DNA of 64,000 bases from Pseudomonas sichuanensis (GTDB lineage Bacteria > Pseudomonadota > Gammaproteobacteria > Pseudomonadales > Pseudomonadaceae), in the NCBI RefSeq assembly GCF_003231305.1, contig NZ_QKVM01000023.1:1-64000 (forward strand). Direction: 5' to 3'. This document shows positions 29,341 to 39,056 of this stretch, piece by piece. A program made the position numbers and the translations under genes. Position 1 is the first letter of the stretch. Each line of letters begins with the position of its first letter. The notes under the pieces were generated by a model. The model did not search any database. It was given only the letters and a program-made list of their open reading frames with translations, and had not been told where the DNA came from.

Positions 29341-31023
29341 TCAGCGTGCCAGTACGTAGGTGCCTGGCGCGGGGCCCAGCGGTGGGTAGGTGGCGTTGCC
29401 CAGCTCGCTGCGCGGTGCCTTGAGCGTGCCGGAGCGCTGGCCTATCCACTCCAGCCATTGCGGCCACCAGCTGCCGTCGCGGCGCTCGGCATCGTAGAAC
29501 CAGGCGCGCGGGTCGCCGGACAGCTTGGGGTTTTCCAGGTAGTAGGCCTTGGGGTTGCCGGGCGGGTTGATGATGCTCTGGATATGCCCGCTGTGCGACA
29601 GCACGAAGCGCCGCTCGCCACCCAGCAGCAGGGCCGAGCGGTACACCGCGTCCCAGGGGGTGATGTGGTCGTTGCTGCCAGCCACGGTGAAACTGTCCAG
29701 GTCGACCTGCTTGAGGTCGACGGGCGTACCGCACACCTCCAGCCCGTCGGGGTGGGGCAAGGGGTTGTGCTTGAAGAAGTCCAGCAGGTCGCCGTGCAGG
29801 GCGGCCGGCAGGCGGGTGTTGTCGGCGTTCCAGTAGAGGATGTCGAAGGCCGGCGGGGTCTTGCCCATCAGGTAATTGTTGACCCAGTAGTTCCAGATCA
29901 GGTCGTTGGGCCGCATCCAGGCGAAGATCCGTGCCACTTCACCGCCGTCGAGCACGCCGCGCTGATACGAACGGCGCTTGGCCGCCTCGAGGGTCTGTTC
30001 GTCGGCGAACAGGCTGGCGGGGCTGTCGAACTGGCTGTCGAGCAGGCTCACCAGGTAGGTGGCGCTGCGCACCTTGCGCAGTTGGTTCTTGGCTTGCAGG
30101 TGGCCCTGCAGCGCGGCCATGGTCAGGCCGCCGGCACAGGCGCCCATCAGGTTCGGGTCGCGGCTGGCGCTGATGCTGCGGCAGGCGTTGAGCGCTTCTT
30201 CGAGGGCCTGCACGTAGCTCGACAGCCCCCACTCGCGGTGGCGCGGGTCGGGGTTGCGCCAGCTGATCATGAACACCTGCAGGCCGTTCTTGAGCATGTA
30301 CTGGACGAAGCTGTTGGTCGGGCTGAGGTCGAAGATGTAGTACTTGTTGATCTGCGGCGGCACTACCAGCACTGGCCGGGCGTACTGCTTTTCGCTCATC
30401 GGCTTGTACTGGATCAGCTCCAGCAGCTCATTGCGAAACACCACCGCGCCCGGCGTGGCGGCGAGGTTGCCGCCGACCTCGAAGGCGCGCTCGTCCACCT
30501 GGCGTGGCAGCCCGTCGTTGTGGCGCAGGTCGTCGAGCAAGTGGCCAACGCCACGCAGCAGGCTCTGGCCGCCGGTGTTGAGCAACTCCTTGACCGCCAG
30601 CGGGTTGAGCAGCGAGTTGCTCGGGGCGATGGCGTCGTTGATCAGATTGAACAGGAACTGCGCGCGCACGCGGTCGTCGTGGGACAGCGAGCTTTCCTCG
30701 ACCCACAGGCGGGTCTGTTTCTGCCAGGCCAGGTAGGCCTGCAGGCTGCGCCGGTAGAACGGGTTCTGGCTCCAGGTGGGGTCGCTGAAGCGGCTGTCGC
30801 GGGCGTGCGGCTGGAATGGGGCGTCGCCGAGCATCACCCGGCCCAGGGTGCCGCCCAGCTCCAGCAAGTGTTTTGCCGTGTGCAACGGGTGGCGCAGGCC
30901 ATGGCGGCCGACATGGCGAAGCGTCGAAAGCAGGTCGCGGCCGCGCAGGCCGGTGATGGCGTTGCGCACGTTCATGCTGGTGGCCGGGGCTGGTGTCGTC
31001 CCTGTTGCCGGTTTGTCTTTCAT
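29341..31023 (-). CDS. phaC2: Medium-chain PHA synthase 2 (class II)
   Basis: Polymerises (R)-3-hydroxyacyl-CoA into PHA at the granule surface. 560 residues, class II length. The lipase-like box is GACAGG with nucleophile Cys296. The catalytic Asp and His lie in SNDHITPW and SHSGHIQS. It is strongly similar to PhaC1 throughout, showing ancient duplication. It is separated from phaZ by a REP pair of a different core type, and followed at once by phaD. Confidence 0.97.
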   Translation of the reverse strand: MKDKPATGTTPAPATSMNVRNAITGLRGRDLLSTLRHVGRHGLRHPLHTAKHLLELGGTLGRVMLGDAPFQPHARDSRFSDPTWSQNPFYRRSLQAYLAWQKQTRLWVEESSLSHDDRVRAQFLFNLINDAIAPSNSLLNPLAVKELLNTGGQSLLRGVGHLLDDLRHNDGLPRQVDERAFEVGGNLAATPGAVVFRNELLELIQYKPMSEKQYARPVLVVPPQINKYYIFDLSPTNSFVQYMLKNGLQVFMISWRNPDPRHREWGLSSYVQALEEALNACRSISASRDPNLMGACAGGLTMAALQGHLQAKNQLRKVRSATYLVSLLDSQFDSPASLFADEQTLEAAKRRSYQRGVLDGGEVARIFAWMRPNDLIWNYWVNNYLMGKTPPAFDILYWNADNTRLPAALHGDLLDFFKHNPLPHPDGLEVCGTPVDLKQVDLDSFTVAGSNDHITPWDAVYRSALLLGGERRFVLSHSGHIQSIINPPGNPKAYYLENPKLSGDPRAWFYDAERRDGSWWPQWLEWIGQRSGTLKAPRSELGNATYPPLGPAPGTYVLAR

Positions 31024-31096
31024 GCCAACACTCCATCGTTATAGCAATCGGGCCGGTTTGGTGGTGCTGCGCATCACTGCCTGACCCACCAGAGAC

Positions 31097-31183
31097 CTGT
31101 GGGAGCGGCTTTAGCCGCGAACACCGGCGTAGCCGGTGCCATTCACCGTGTCGCTTGCTTCGCGGCTAAAGCCGCTCCCACAG
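31097..31183. repeat. Paired REP element, GCGGCTAAAGCCGC core
   Basis: Arms 31097-31121 and 31159-31183. The core is GCGGCTTTAGCCGC rather than the CCC/GGG types, and the centre holds a small ACCGGC-GTA-GCCGGT hairpin. It lies between phaZ and phaC2 inside the pha operon. Confidence 0.88.
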
Positions 31184-31200
31184 ACGCCAGCGTGTCTGCA

Positions 31201-32052
31201 TCAGCCGCCCGAAGCGGGCCGGGGGTGCATGACCGCGCGCTGGCGCTCTTGCTGGAGGAATTTCATGATGATCGGGGCGACGGCCTCGGCCCGGGTGATC
31301 AGGAACAGGTGGCCATCGTCGATTATGTGTAGCTGGGCATTGGGAATCCGCCAGGCCAAGAGGCGCATGTTGACCAGGGGGATCAGCGGGTCGTCGTCGC
31401 CGGCCAGCACCAGGGTGGGTTGCTGGATCTTGTGCAGCCAGTGGATGCTGGTCCAGCCGAGCCCGGCGAACAGCTGCCAGTAGTAGCCCACCTTGCCGCC
31501 GGAGCGCACCTTCGAGGCGTGGTGCAGCGCCAGGTCCGGGTCGCGGCGAAAGGCGCCGCCATAGATCATCGGGGCGATGCGGATCACGTGGGAGGGCTGA
31601 ATGTAACGCCGGGGGCTGGCCATCAGCCACAGCACCTTGGGCTTGCCCGGCACCATCACCGCACCGGCGGCGGTGGCGGCCAGCACCAGCTTCTTGCAGC
31701 GCTCGGGGTAGTCGTGGGCAAACTGCTGGGCAAGCGCCCCGCCCCAGGACACACCGATGGCATTGACCTGGCCGTAGTCGAGGTAGTCGAGCATGCGCGC
31801 GGTCAACTTGGCCAGGCCGGGGAAGCGGTACGGGTGGCGCGGCGTCGACGAGCCGCCGACCCCGGGTACGTCGAAGGCGATCACTTCCAGGTCCGGGTCC
31901 AGCGCCTCGATGAACGGGAACACCAGTTCGAGGTTGGCGCCGATGCCGTTGAAGATCAGCAGCGGCGTCAGGTGCGGCTTGCCCGGGCGCACCGCGGTGC
32001 GGATGGACTGGTCGTCCAGCTCGACGGTGCGGAAGATGTAGGGTTGCGGCAT
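31201..32052 (-). CDS. phaZ: Intracellular medium-chain PHA depolymerase
   Basis: Alpha/beta-hydrolase that releases 3-hydroxyacids from stored PHA. 283 residues, identical in length to the characterised P. putida enzyme. Catalytic triad Ser102 (GVSWGG), Asp221 (AGDDDPL) and His248 (DDGHLF) is intact. ATG 32052 (MPQPYIFRTV) is chosen from family length, though its ribosome-binding site is weak. It lies between phaC1 and phaC2, allowing a synthesis-degradation cycle. Confidence 0.96.
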   Translation of the reverse strand: MPQPYIFRTVELDDQSIRTAVRPGKPHLTPLLIFNGIGANLELVFPFIEALDPDLEVIAFDVPGVGGSSTPRHPYRFPGLAKLTARMLDYLDYGQVNAIGVSWGGALAQQFAHDYPERCKKLVLAATAAGAVMVPGKPKVLWLMASPRRYIQPSHVIRIAPMIYGGAFRRDPDLALHHASKVRSGGKVGYYWQLFAGLGWTSIHWLHKIQQPTLVLAGDDDPLIPLVNMRLLAWRIPNAQLHIIDDGHLFLITRAEAVAPIIMKFLQQERQRAVMHPRPASGG

Positions 32053-32116
32053 ACGCGTGACTCTGGGGTGAAGGTAGCGCCGTGATGCGCCTGCCGGCAC
32101 ATCGCGGCGGTTGGGC

Positions 32117-33796
32117 TCAACGCTCGTGCACGTAGGTTCCCGGTGCGGCCTCGCCTGCGCCATAGGTGCGGTTGCCCAGCCGGGTCGGCGCCTTCTTCAG
32201 TTCCCCGGCGCGATCGCCCAGCCAGGTCTGCCAGTGCAGCCACCAGGAGTCGGCGTGCTTGACCGCGTTCTCCTGCCAGGCCAGCGGGTCGTCCGGGCGG
32301 TCTTCACCGGTCATGTAGCGCGCCTTGGGGTTGCCCGGCGGGTTGAGGATGCTCTGGATATGGCCGCTGTTGGACAGCACGAATTCGATCTTGCCGCCGA
32401 ACAGGTGCGCCGAGCGGTAGCACGACTGCCATGGGGTGATGTGGTCGGCGGTACCAGCGACGCTGAAGATGTCGCAGTCGACCTGCTTCAGGTCGATGGC
32501 GGTGCCGCACACTTCCAGGGCATTGGCGCGGATCAGCGGGTTGTTCTTGAACATTTCGATCAGGTCGCCGTGGAAGGCGGCCGGCAGGCGCGTGGTGTCG
32601 TTGTTCCAGAACAGGATGTCGAACACGGGCGGTGAATTGCCCAGCAGGTAGTTGTTTACCCAGTAGTTCCAGATCAGGTCGTTGGGGCGCATCCAGGCAA
32701 ACACCTTGGCCATGTCGCTGCCCTCGAGCACCCCGGACTGGTAGGAGTGGCGCTTGGCGGCCTCCAGCGTCTGCTCGTCGACGAACAGCGCCACCTCGGT
32801 GTCGATCGTGGTGTCGAGCACGCTGACCAGCAGGGTCAGGGCGTTGACCTTCTTCTCGCCCAGGGCCGCGTAGTGGCCCACCAGCGCGGTGCAGGTGATG
32901 CCCCCGGAGCAGGCGCCGAGCATGTTCAGGTCCTTGCTGCCGGTGATCGCCAGCACCGCGTCGACCGCTTCCTTGAGGGCGTCGATGTAGGTGGACAGGC
33001 CCCACTCGCGCTGGGCCTTGGTCGGGTTGCGCCAGCTGATGATGAAGGTCTGCTGCTGCGAGCGCAGGCAGAAGCGCGCCAGGCTCTTTTCCGGGCTCAG
33101 GTCGAACACGTAGAACTTGTTGATCTGCGGCGGCACCACCAGCAGCGGGCGGCTGTGCACCTGCTCGGTGATGGGTTTGTACTGGATCAGTTCGAGCACG
33201 TCGTTGCGGTACACCACCGCGCCTTCGCTGGTGCCCAGGTTCTTGCCCACCTCGAAGGCTTCCATGTTCACCTGGCTGGGCATGCCGCCGTTGTTGACCA
33301 TGTCCTTGGCGAGGTTGGACAGCCCGTCGAGCAGGCTCTTGCCGCCGGTTTCGAAGAAGCGCTTGATCGCCGCCGGGTTGGAGAGGGTGTTGGTCGGGGC
33401 CATGGCTTCGGTCATCAGGTTGATGACGAACTGGCCACGGGTGATGTCCTGGGGCGACAGGTCGCTTTCGCCGATCCAGTCGTTGAGCTCCTTGCGCCAG
33501 GCCAGGTACGTCTGCAGGTAGCGACGGTACAGTGGGTTGTTGCTCCAGGCCGGGTCCTGGAAGCGACGGTCGTCGCCACCGGGCTGCAGGCTGGATTTGC
33601 CCAGCAGCACGTTCTTCAGTTCCAGGCCGAAATGCGCCACGTGCTTGGCACTGTGCAATGGCTGGCGAACCGCCTGGCGCAATACCGTGCGCGCCGACGT
33701 GAGCAAATCCTTGCGGCGAATGCCGATGACCGGGTTCAGCCCCAGGGTGTTCTCCGAGGCCTGCCGCTGCAACTCATCGTTGTTCTTGTTACTCAT
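32117..33796 (-). CDS. phaC1: Medium-chain PHA synthase 1 (class II)
   Basis: Main PHA polymerase on the granule, 559 residues. Cys296 (GACSGG), Asp451 (ADHITPW) and His479 (SNSGHIQS) form the catalytic triad. It is the first gene of phaC1ZC2D. The first codons contain AACAAGAA, a Crc/Hfq-type site, in line with reported Crc control of phaC1 translation. A 336-bp upstream gap holds a sigma-54-like promoter and a hairpin. Confidence 0.98.
   Translation of the reverse strand: MSNKNNDELQRQASENTLGLNPVIGIRRKDLLTSARTVLRQAVRQPLHSAKHVAHFGLELKNVLLGKSSLQPGGDDRRFQDPAWSNNPLYRRYLQTYLAWRKELNDWIGESDLSPQDITRGQFVINLMTEAMAPTNTLSNPAAIKRFFETGGKSLLDGLSNLAKDMVNNGGMPSQVNMEAFEVGKNLGTSEGAVVYRNDVLELIQYKPITEQVHSRPLLVVPPQINKFYVFDLSPEKSLARFCLRSQQQTFIISWRNPTKAQREWGLSTYIDALKEAVDAVLAITGSKDLNMLGACSGGITCTALVGHYAALGEKKVNALTLLVSVLDTTIDTEVALFVDEQTLEAAKRHSYQSGVLEGSDMAKVFAWMRPNDLIWNYWVNNYLLGNSPPVFDILFWNNDTTRLPAAFHGDLIEMFKNNPLIRANALEVCGTAIDLKQVDCDIFSVAGTADHITPWQSCYRSAHLFGGKIEFVLSNSGHIQSILNPPGNPKARYMTGEDRPDDPLAWQENAVKHADSWWLHWQTWLGDRAGELKKAPTRLGNRTYGAGEAAPGTYVHER
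33783..33790 (-). promoter_or_regulatory. Crc/Hfq site at the phaC1 start
   Basis: On the coding strand AACAAGAA occupies nt +7 to +14 of phaC1 and matches AANAANAA. The start-codon overlap is the usual place for Hfq/Crc repression, and Crc inhibition of phaC1 has been reported in P. putida. Confidence 0.65.
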
Positions 33797-33822
33797 CTAC
33801 GACGCTCCGTTGTCCTGAGACG

Positions 33823-33852
33823 AGTACCGGTGTGCTGTGACAGCCCGGTACT
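33823..33852. promoter_or_regulatory. Inverted repeat in the phaC1 leader
   Basis: AGTACCGG (33823-33830) and CCGGTACT (33845-33852), 14-bp spacer, lie about 27-56 bp upstream of phaC1. It could be a regulator operator (PhaD is a candidate) or an mRNA hairpin. The apex is partly self-complementary too (GCTGTGACAGC). The rest of the 33797-34132 gap shows no gene. Confidence 0.4.
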
Positions 33853-34000
33853 GCTACTCGGGTGACCAGTGATAAGGAACAGCGGTGCTGCGACCGGATG
33901 CGTGTCGATGATGAGCTGCGGGGGTTTCTGCGTGTGAAGACAACCTGCTTTCGCTCGCGACCTCTACATACCGGCCTGGCCCTGCCTGCCGAAAAAGCGA

Positions 34001-34016
34001 TGCAGGGAACTTGCCA
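34001..34016 (-). promoter_or_regulatory. Sigma-54-like -24/-12 promoter for phaC1
   Basis: Coding-strand TGGCAAGTTCCCTGCA has GG and GC exactly 10 nt apart and matches TGGCACG-N4-TTGCA at all but two positions. Transcription would start near 33990, giving a leader of about 195 nt. RpoN-dependent phaC1 expression is known in some pseudomonads. Confidence 0.5.
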
Positions 34017-34132
34017 GCTCCATTGGTTACCCGACTTTCATGTAATGCGCAAGACAGCCAGTCTTTGGCCGCCATCCACGCATTCAAGCAGATGAGATTA
34101 GAAAATGCGCTCTAAAACCTGGAGGCCCCGCG

Positions 34133-34510
34133 CTAGAGCATCAGCTTGACGACCGACTCGGCGGGGTCGCGGGATTTGCCGGCCTTGTGCAGTTCATCCA
34201 GATACTCGGCCCACAGCTGTTCCTGGCGCAGGCACAGTTGTTCGAGGTATTCCCAGGTGAACAACCCTGAGTCATGGCCGTCGTCGAAGGTCAGTTTCAG
34301 TGCGTATTGGCCGGCAGGCTCCAGGCCGCTGAGGCCTACGTTGATCTTGCCAAATTGCAGGATGGGATTGCCGTGGCCCTGGACCTCGGCGGAAGGGGAG
34401 TGCACCCGCAGGAATTCGGCAGGCAGGTGGTAGACCTCGCCGGGGGCGTAGGTGAGGCTGAGGGTTTTCGAGGCTTTGTGCAGGTTGATGGCGGTGGGCA
34501 GGCGGGCCAT
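34133..34510 (-). CDS. DUF971 (GBBH-like N-terminal domain) protein
   Basis: 125-residue protein of the DUF971 family, similar to the N-terminal domain of gamma-butyrobetaine hydroxylase. Function unknown. Conserved stretches include YAPGEVYHLPAEFLRVHSPSAE (seen as YHLPAEFLRVHSPSAE) and the FDDGHDSGLFTWEYL segment, rich in possible metal ligands. It lies 134 bp downstream of hslU with a REP pair between them, so it may be read from the hslVU promoter. Confidence 0.85.
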   Translation of the reverse strand: MARLPTAINLHKASKTLSLTYAPGEVYHLPAEFLRVHSPSAEVQGHGNPILQFGKINVGLSGLEPAGQYALKLTFDDGHDSGLFTWEYLEQLCLRQEQLWAEYLDELHKAGKSRDPAESVVKLML

Positions 34511-34577
34511 GGGCTGGAATCTCTCGGGAGCTGGTGGGATTAGCTTCGAGGTTCTGGCGCATGGATTCAAGGGCCAG

Positions 34578-34640
34578 ATCGCGGGGCAAGCCCGCTCCCA
34601 CGCAGCTTGATCCTGCGTGGGAGCGGGCTTGCCCCGCGAT
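34578..34640. repeat. Paired REP element after hslU
   Basis: 27-bp perfect arms 34578-34604 and 34614-34640, core GCGGGGCAAGCCCGC, starting 4 bp after the hslU stop. Confidence 0.9.
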
Positions 34641-34644
34641 GGTC

Positions 34645-35988
34645 TTACAGGATGTAGCGCGACAGGTCTTCGTTCTGCGCCAGCTCACCCAGGTGGCTGT
34701 TCACATACGCGGCGTCGATGTGGATCGGCGTCTCGTCGTGGGCGCTGGCCAGGTCACCGGCACTGAACGACACCTCTTCGAGCAGGCGCTCGAGCAGGGT
34801 GTGCAGGCGGCGGGCACCGATGTTCTCGGTTTTCTCGTTGACCTGGAAGGCGATCTCGGCCAGGCGCTTGAGGCCCTCGTCGGCGAACTCGATGTTCAGG
34901 CCTTCGGTCTTCAACAGCGCTGCATACTGTTCGGTCAGCGAAGCGTGCGGTTCCTTGAGGATGCGCTCGAAGTCTTCCGGGGTCAGGGCCTTGAGCTCGA
35001 CGCGGATCGGCAGGCGGCCCTGCAGCTCGGGCACCAGGTCGCTCGGCTTGCTCAGGTGGAACGCACCGGAGGCGATGAACAGGATGTGGTCGGTCTTGAC
35101 CATGCCCAGCTTGGTGTTGACGGTGCAGCCTTCGATCAGCGGCAGTAGGTCGCGCTGCACGCCTTCGCGGGACACATCGGCGCCGCCGACGTTGCCACGC
35201 TTGGCCACCTTGTCGATTTCGTCGATGAACACGATGCCGTGCTGCTCGACCGCTTCCAGGGCCTTGGCCTTGAGCTCTTCGTCATTGACCAGGCGGCCGG
35301 CTTCTTCGTCGCGGACCATCTTCAGCGCGTCCTTGACCTTCAGCTTGCGCGCCTTGCGCTTGCCCTTGCCCATGTTGGCGAACAGGCTCTGCAGCTGGTT
35401 GGTCATCTCTTCCATGCCGGGCGGCGCGGCGATTTCGACACCGACCGCGTCGGCCACTTCGATCTCGATTTCCTTGTCGTCCAGCTGGCCTTCACGCAGG
35501 CGCTTGCGGAACAGCTGGCGGGTGTTGGAATCGCTGCTCGACGGTGCGGCCTCTTCGGCGAAGCTGCTGGTGCGCGCCTGCGGCAGCAGGGCGTCGAGGA
35601 TGCGGTCTTCGGCGGCGTCTTCGGCGCGGTGGCGCACGCGGACGATCTCTTGCTCGCGGAGCATCTTCAGCGCGGCATCGGCCAGGTCGCGGATGATCGA
35701 CTCGACGTCACGGCCGACGTAGCCGACTTCGGTGAACTTGGTCGCTTCGACCTTGATGAACGGCGCGTTGGCCAGCTTGGCCAGGCGACGGGCGATTTCG
35801 GTCTTGCCCACGCCGGTGGGGCCGATCATCAGGATGTTCTTCGGCGTGACTTCGGCACGCAGCTCGACAGGCAGCTGCATGCGCCGCCAGCGGTTGCGCA
35901 GGGCAATGGCGACGGCGCGCTTGGCGTCGTCCTGGCCGATGATGTGGCGGTTGAGTTCGTGAACGATTTCGCGGGGGGTCATGGACAT
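34645..35988 (-). CDS. hslU: HslU ATPase of the HslUV protease
   Basis: AAA+ unfoldase that feeds substrates to HslV in the cytosol. 447 residues. Walker [10 protein letters not shown] is near residues 57-65, Walker [11 protein letters not shown] in the second half, sensor-2 in [10 protein letters not shown], and the C-terminal EDLSRYIL that docks into HslV. An I-domain insert lies between. ATG 35988 gives the standard MSMTPREIV start. A TTG two codons upstream is better spaced from AGGA and could also be used. It follows hslV after about 70 bp. Confidence 0.97.
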   Translation of the reverse strand: MSMTPREIVHELNRHIIGQDDAKRAVAIALRNRWRRMQLPVELRAEVTPKNILMIGPTGVGKTEIARRLAKLANAPFIKVEATKFTEVGYVGRDVESIIRDLADAALKMLREQEIVRVRHRAEDAAEDRILDALLPQARTSSFAEEAAPSSSDSNTRQLFRKRLREGQLDDKEIEIEVADAVGVEIAAPPGMEEMTNQLQSLFANMGKGKRKARKLKVKDALKMVRDEEAGRLVNDEELKAKALEAVEQHGIVFIDEIDKVAKRGNVGGADVSREGVQRDLLPLIEGCTVNTKLGMVKTDHILFIASGAFHLSKPSDLVPELQGRLPIRVELKALTPEDFERILKEPHASLTEQYAALLKTEGLNIEFADEGLKRLAEIAFQVNEKTENIGARRLHTLLERLLEEVSFSAGDLASAHDETPIHIDAAYVNSHLGELAQNEDLSRYIL

Positions 35989-36061
35989 GATCAATAGGGT
36001 CCTAAGGCGCAGTCATCAGTGTGGAAAAGTCCCGCCGTGGGCGGGACGCCAAAACAACTGA

Positions 36062-36592
36062 TCACTCGGCCAGGTCCTGCTCCTCGATGGTCAGGTTGTG
36101 GTTGGTGAACACGCAGATGTCGCCGGCGATGTTCAGGGCGGCCTCGGTGATTTCCCGGGCCGACAGGTCGGTCTTGTTCAGCAGGGCGCGGGCTGCGGCC
36201 TGGGCGTAGCCGCCGCCGGAACCCATGGCGATCAGGCCGTCTTCGGGTTCGACCACGTCGCCGTTGCCGGTGATGATCAGGGAGGCGTCCTTGTTGGCTA
36301 CCGCCAGCATCGCTTCCAGGCGGCTCAGGGAGCGGTCGGTACGCCATTCCTTGGCCAGCTCTACGGCGGCGCGCACCAGGTGGCCGGAGTGTTTCTGCAG
36401 CTGGGCTTCGAAGCGCTCGAACAGGGTGAAGGCGTCGGCGGTGGCACCGGCGAAGCCGGCGATGACCTGGCCGTTGTACAGGCGACGGACTTTCTTGGCG
36501 TTGCCTTTCATCACGGTGTTGCCGAGGGAAACCTGGCCGTCGCCGCCCATGACGACTTTGCCGTTACGGCGGACAGAAACGATGGTAGTCAA
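36062..36592 (-). CDS. hslV: HslV protease subunit
   Basis: Proteasome-like threonine peptidase of the HslUV heat-shock protease. 176 residues. Thr2 becomes the N-terminal nucleophile after Met removal (M-TTIVSVRR). The conserved [19 protein letters not shown] and [11 protein letters not shown] segments (shown in part) are intact. It is the first gene of the operon, with a sigma-32-type promoter 45-75 bp upstream. Confidence 0.97.
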   Translation of the reverse strand: MTTIVSVRRNGKVVMGGDGQVSLGNTVMKGNAKKVRRLYNGQVIAGFAGATADAFTLFERFEAQLQKHSGHLVRAAVELAKEWRTDRSLSRLEAMLAVANKDASLIITGNGDVVEPEDGLIAMGSGGGYAQAAARALLNKTDLSAREITEAALNIAGDICVFTNHNLTIEEQDLAE

Positions 36593-36637
36593 GGGAGAGT
36601 CTCCACGCAGCGGGGCGAAAATGCCTGATGCAGATTC

Positions 36638-36665
36638 ATATGGGGGGAGGGGGGAAGGATTTCAA
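36638..36665 (-). promoter_or_regulatory. Sigma-32 (heat-shock) promoter of hslVU
   Basis: On the coding strand TTGAAA (36660-36665) and CCCCATAT (36638-36645) are separated by 14 bp, agreeing with the RpoH consensus CTTGAAA/CCCCATnT. It lies about 45 bp upstream of the hslV start, as expected for a heat-shock operon. Confidence 0.75.
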
Positions 36666-36704
36666 CCGAGAGGGATGAATGGTTGTTTCAGGTCTTTGCC
36701 GACC

Positions 36705-36764
36705 CCATCGCGGGGCAAGCCCGCTCCCACGGCAGTGCGTGGGAGCGGGCTTGCCCCGCGATGG
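36705..36764. repeat. Paired REP element after pyrC'
   Basis: 26-bp perfect arms 36705-36730 and 36739-36764, core GCGGGGCAAGCCCGC, 7 bp past the pyrC' stop and upstream of the hslV promoter. Confidence 0.9.
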
Positions 36765-36771
36765 CGGTTAC

Positions 36772-38043
36772 TCAGGCCTCAAAGCAGATATGCCCATCGA
36801 CCAAGGTATAACGCACCGCGCCCGGCAGGCAGTGGCCGATGAACGGGCAGTTCTCGCCACGCGACAGCCATTGTTCGCCCGCCACCGTCGAGGCTTTCGG
36901 GTCGAACAGCACCAGGTCGGCCGCGCCACCCACTTTCAGCTCACCCGCCGGCAGGCGCATGGCCGCCGCCGGGCCGCTGCTCAGCCGCGCCATCAGCGTC
37001 GGCAGGTCGAGCAGGCCGTCCTCGACCAGGGTCATGGCCAGCGGCAGCAACAGCTCGACGCTGCTGATACCAGGCTCGGTGGCCCCGAACGGCGCCAGCT
37101 TGGCATCGCGCTCGTGGGGCTGGTGGTGGCTGGAGATCGCCTGGATCACGCCCGACTTCACCGCCTCGCGCAGGCCGTCACGGTCGGCGGCACTGCGCAG
37201 CGGCGGCTGCACGTGGTACAGGCTGGAGAAATCGCGCAGCGCTTCGTCGGTGAGGATCAGCTGGTACAGCGCCACGTCGGCGGTGACCGGCAGCCCCAGT
37301 TGCTGGGCCTGGGCGATCAACCGGGCGCCGCGGGCGCTGGTGATCTGGCTGAAGTGCGCGCGCACGCCGCTCTGCTCGACCAGCAGCAGGTTGCGGGCCA
37401 GGGCCACGGTCTCGGCGCTCTCGGGGATGCCGGGCAGGCCGAGGAAGCTGGCCATCGGCCCTTCGTGGGCCAGGCCGCCCTGGGACAGGTCGCGGTCCTG
37501 GGAGTGGAACACCACGGTCAGGTCGAAGGTCGCCGCGTATTCCAGGGCGCGGGCCAGGGTGCGGTTGTTGGGGATTTCCTTGAGGCCGTTGCCGAAGGCC
37601 ACGCAACCGGTGTCGCGCAGGGCCACCAGCTCGGCCAGTTGCTCGCCTTCCAGGCCTTTGGTCAGGGCACCGATCGGGTACACCTTGCTGTTGGCCGCTT
37701 CGCGGGCGCGGTCGAGGATCAGTTCGGCCACTGCCGAGGTGTCCAACACCGGCTTGGTCTGCGGCGGGCAGCACAGGCTGGTGACGCCGCCGGCAACCGC
37801 CGCGCGGGTTTCACTGGCGATGCTGCCCTTGCGGCTGTAGCCCGGCTCGCGCAGCGAGACGCCGAGGTCGACCAGGCCAGGCGCGGCGACCAGGCCGTCG
37901 GCCTGGATCGTGCGGCTGGCGCTGAAGCCTGCCGGGGCTGCGCCGATGGCGGCAATGCGACCGCCTTCGAGGTGCAGGTCGGTGATGGTGTCCAGGCCGC
38001 TGGCCGGGTCGATCACCCGAGCGCCGATAATGCTGAGGGTCAC
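36772..38043 (-). CDS. pyrC': Dihydroorotase-like subunit PyrC' (probably inactive)
   Basis: Amidohydrolase-fold partner of aspartate transcarbamoylase, 423 residues. The metal-binding His-x-His of true dihydroorotases is missing: the motif reads [11 protein letters not shown] instead of VDxHxHxREP. In P. putida PyrC' is known to be non-catalytic but needed for assembly of the ATCase dodecamer. Its start overlaps pyrB by 4 bp, giving near 1:1 synthesis. Active pyrC must lie elsewhere. Confidence 0.93.
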   Translation of the reverse strand: MTLSIIGARVIDPASGLDTITDLHLEGGRIAAIGAAPAGFSASRTIQADGLVAAPGLVDLGVSLREPGYSRKGSIASETRAAVAGGVTSLCCPPQTKPVLDTSAVAELILDRAREAANSKVYPIGALTKGLEGEQLAELVALRDTGCVAFGNGLKEIPNNRTLARALEYAATFDLTVVFHSQDRDLSQGGLAHEGPMASFLGLPGIPESAETVALARNLLLVEQSGVRAHFSQITSARGARLIAQAQQLGLPVTADVALYQLILTDEALRDFSSLYHVQPPLRSAADRDGLREAVKSGVIQAISSHHQPHERDAKLAPFGATEPGISSVELLLPLAMTLVEDGLLDLPTLMARLSSGPAAAMRLPAGELKVGGAADLVLFDPKASTVAGEQWLSRGENCPFIGHCLPGAVRYTLVDGHICFEA

Positions 38044-39044
38044 TGGGCGTTCTCCTGCTCGATTTGACGTTGCGCGTTCTGCCCGCTCATGGCCATGGAC
38101 AGCACGGCCATGCGCACGGCGATGCCGTAGGTGACCTGGTTGAGGATCACCGAGTGCTTGCCGTCGGCCACCGCCGACTCGATCTCCACGCCCCGGTTGA
38201 TCGGGCCGGGGTGCATGACGATGGCGTCGGGCTTGGCGCCGGCCAGGCGTGCGGTGGTCAGGCCGAACAGGCGGTAGAACTCGCCCTCGCTGGGCAGCAG
38301 GCCGCCGGCCATGCGCTCACGCTGCAGGCGCAGCATGATCACCACGTCGACGTCCTTGAGGCCTTCGGCGAGGTCGGTGTAGACCTTCACCCCATACTGC
38401 TCGATGCCGATCGGGATCAGGGTTTTCGGGCCGATCACGCGGATGTCCGGGCAGCCCAGCGCCTTGAGCGCGAGCATGTCCGAGCGGGCTACGCGCGAGT
38501 GCAGGATGTCGCCGACGATGGCCACCGACAGGTTCTCGAAGCTGCCCTTGTGCCGACGGATGGTCAGCATGTCGAGCATGCCCTGGGTCGGGTGCGCGTG
38601 GCGGCCGTCGCCGCCGTTGATCACCGCCACGTCCGGGCATACATGCTCGGCGATGAAGTGGGCGGCGCCGGAGTCGGAGTGGCGCACGACGAACATGTCG
38701 GCGGCCATGGCTTCGAGGTTGCGCAGGGTGTCGAACAGGGTCTCGCCCTTGCTGGTCGAGGAGGTCGACACGTTCAGGCTGATCACGTCGGCCGACAGGC
38801 GCTGGGCGGCCAGTTCGAAGGTGGTGCGGGTACGGGTGGAGTTCTCGAAGAACACGTTGCACACGGTCTTGCCGCGCAGCAGCGGGACTTTCTTCACGGC
38901 CCGGGCGCCGACTTCGAGGAACGAGTCGGCGGTGTCGAGGATCTCGGTGAGCAGTTCGCGGGGCAAACCGTCGAGCGAGAGGAAGTGGCGCAGCTGGCCC
39001 TGATCATTGAGCTGCAGCGGGCGCTTGGCGTCGAATGGCGTCAT
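38040..39044 (-). CDS. pyrB: Aspartate carbamoyltransferase catalytic subunit
   Basis: Condenses carbamoyl phosphate and aspartate, committing step of pyrimidine synthesis. 334 residues. The carbamoyl-phosphate loop STRTRTTFE and aspartate-domain [11 protein letters not shown] are present. Pseudomonas PyrB has an N-terminal extension (about 20 residues, here [20 protein letters not shown]) involved in effector binding. It overlaps pyrC' by 4 bp and follows pyrR after 12 bp. Confidence 0.97.
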   Translation of the reverse strand: MTPFDAKRPLQLNDQGQLRHFLSLDGLPRELLTEILDTADSFLEVGARAVKKVPLLRGKTVCNVFFENSTRTRTTFELAAQRLSADVISLNVSTSSTSKGETLFDTLRNLEAMAADMFVVRHSDSGAAHFIAEHVCPDVAVINGGDGRHAHPTQGMLDMLTIRRHKGSFENLSVAIVGDILHSRVARSDMLALKALGCPDIRVIGPKTLIPIGIEQYGVKVYTDLAEGLKDVDVVIMLRLQRERMAGGLLPSEGEFYRLFGLTTARLAGAKPDAIVMHPGPINRGVEIESAVADGKHSVILNQVTYGIAVRMAVLSMAMSGQNAQRQIEQENAQ

Positions 39045-39056
39045 CGCGGGGGACTC

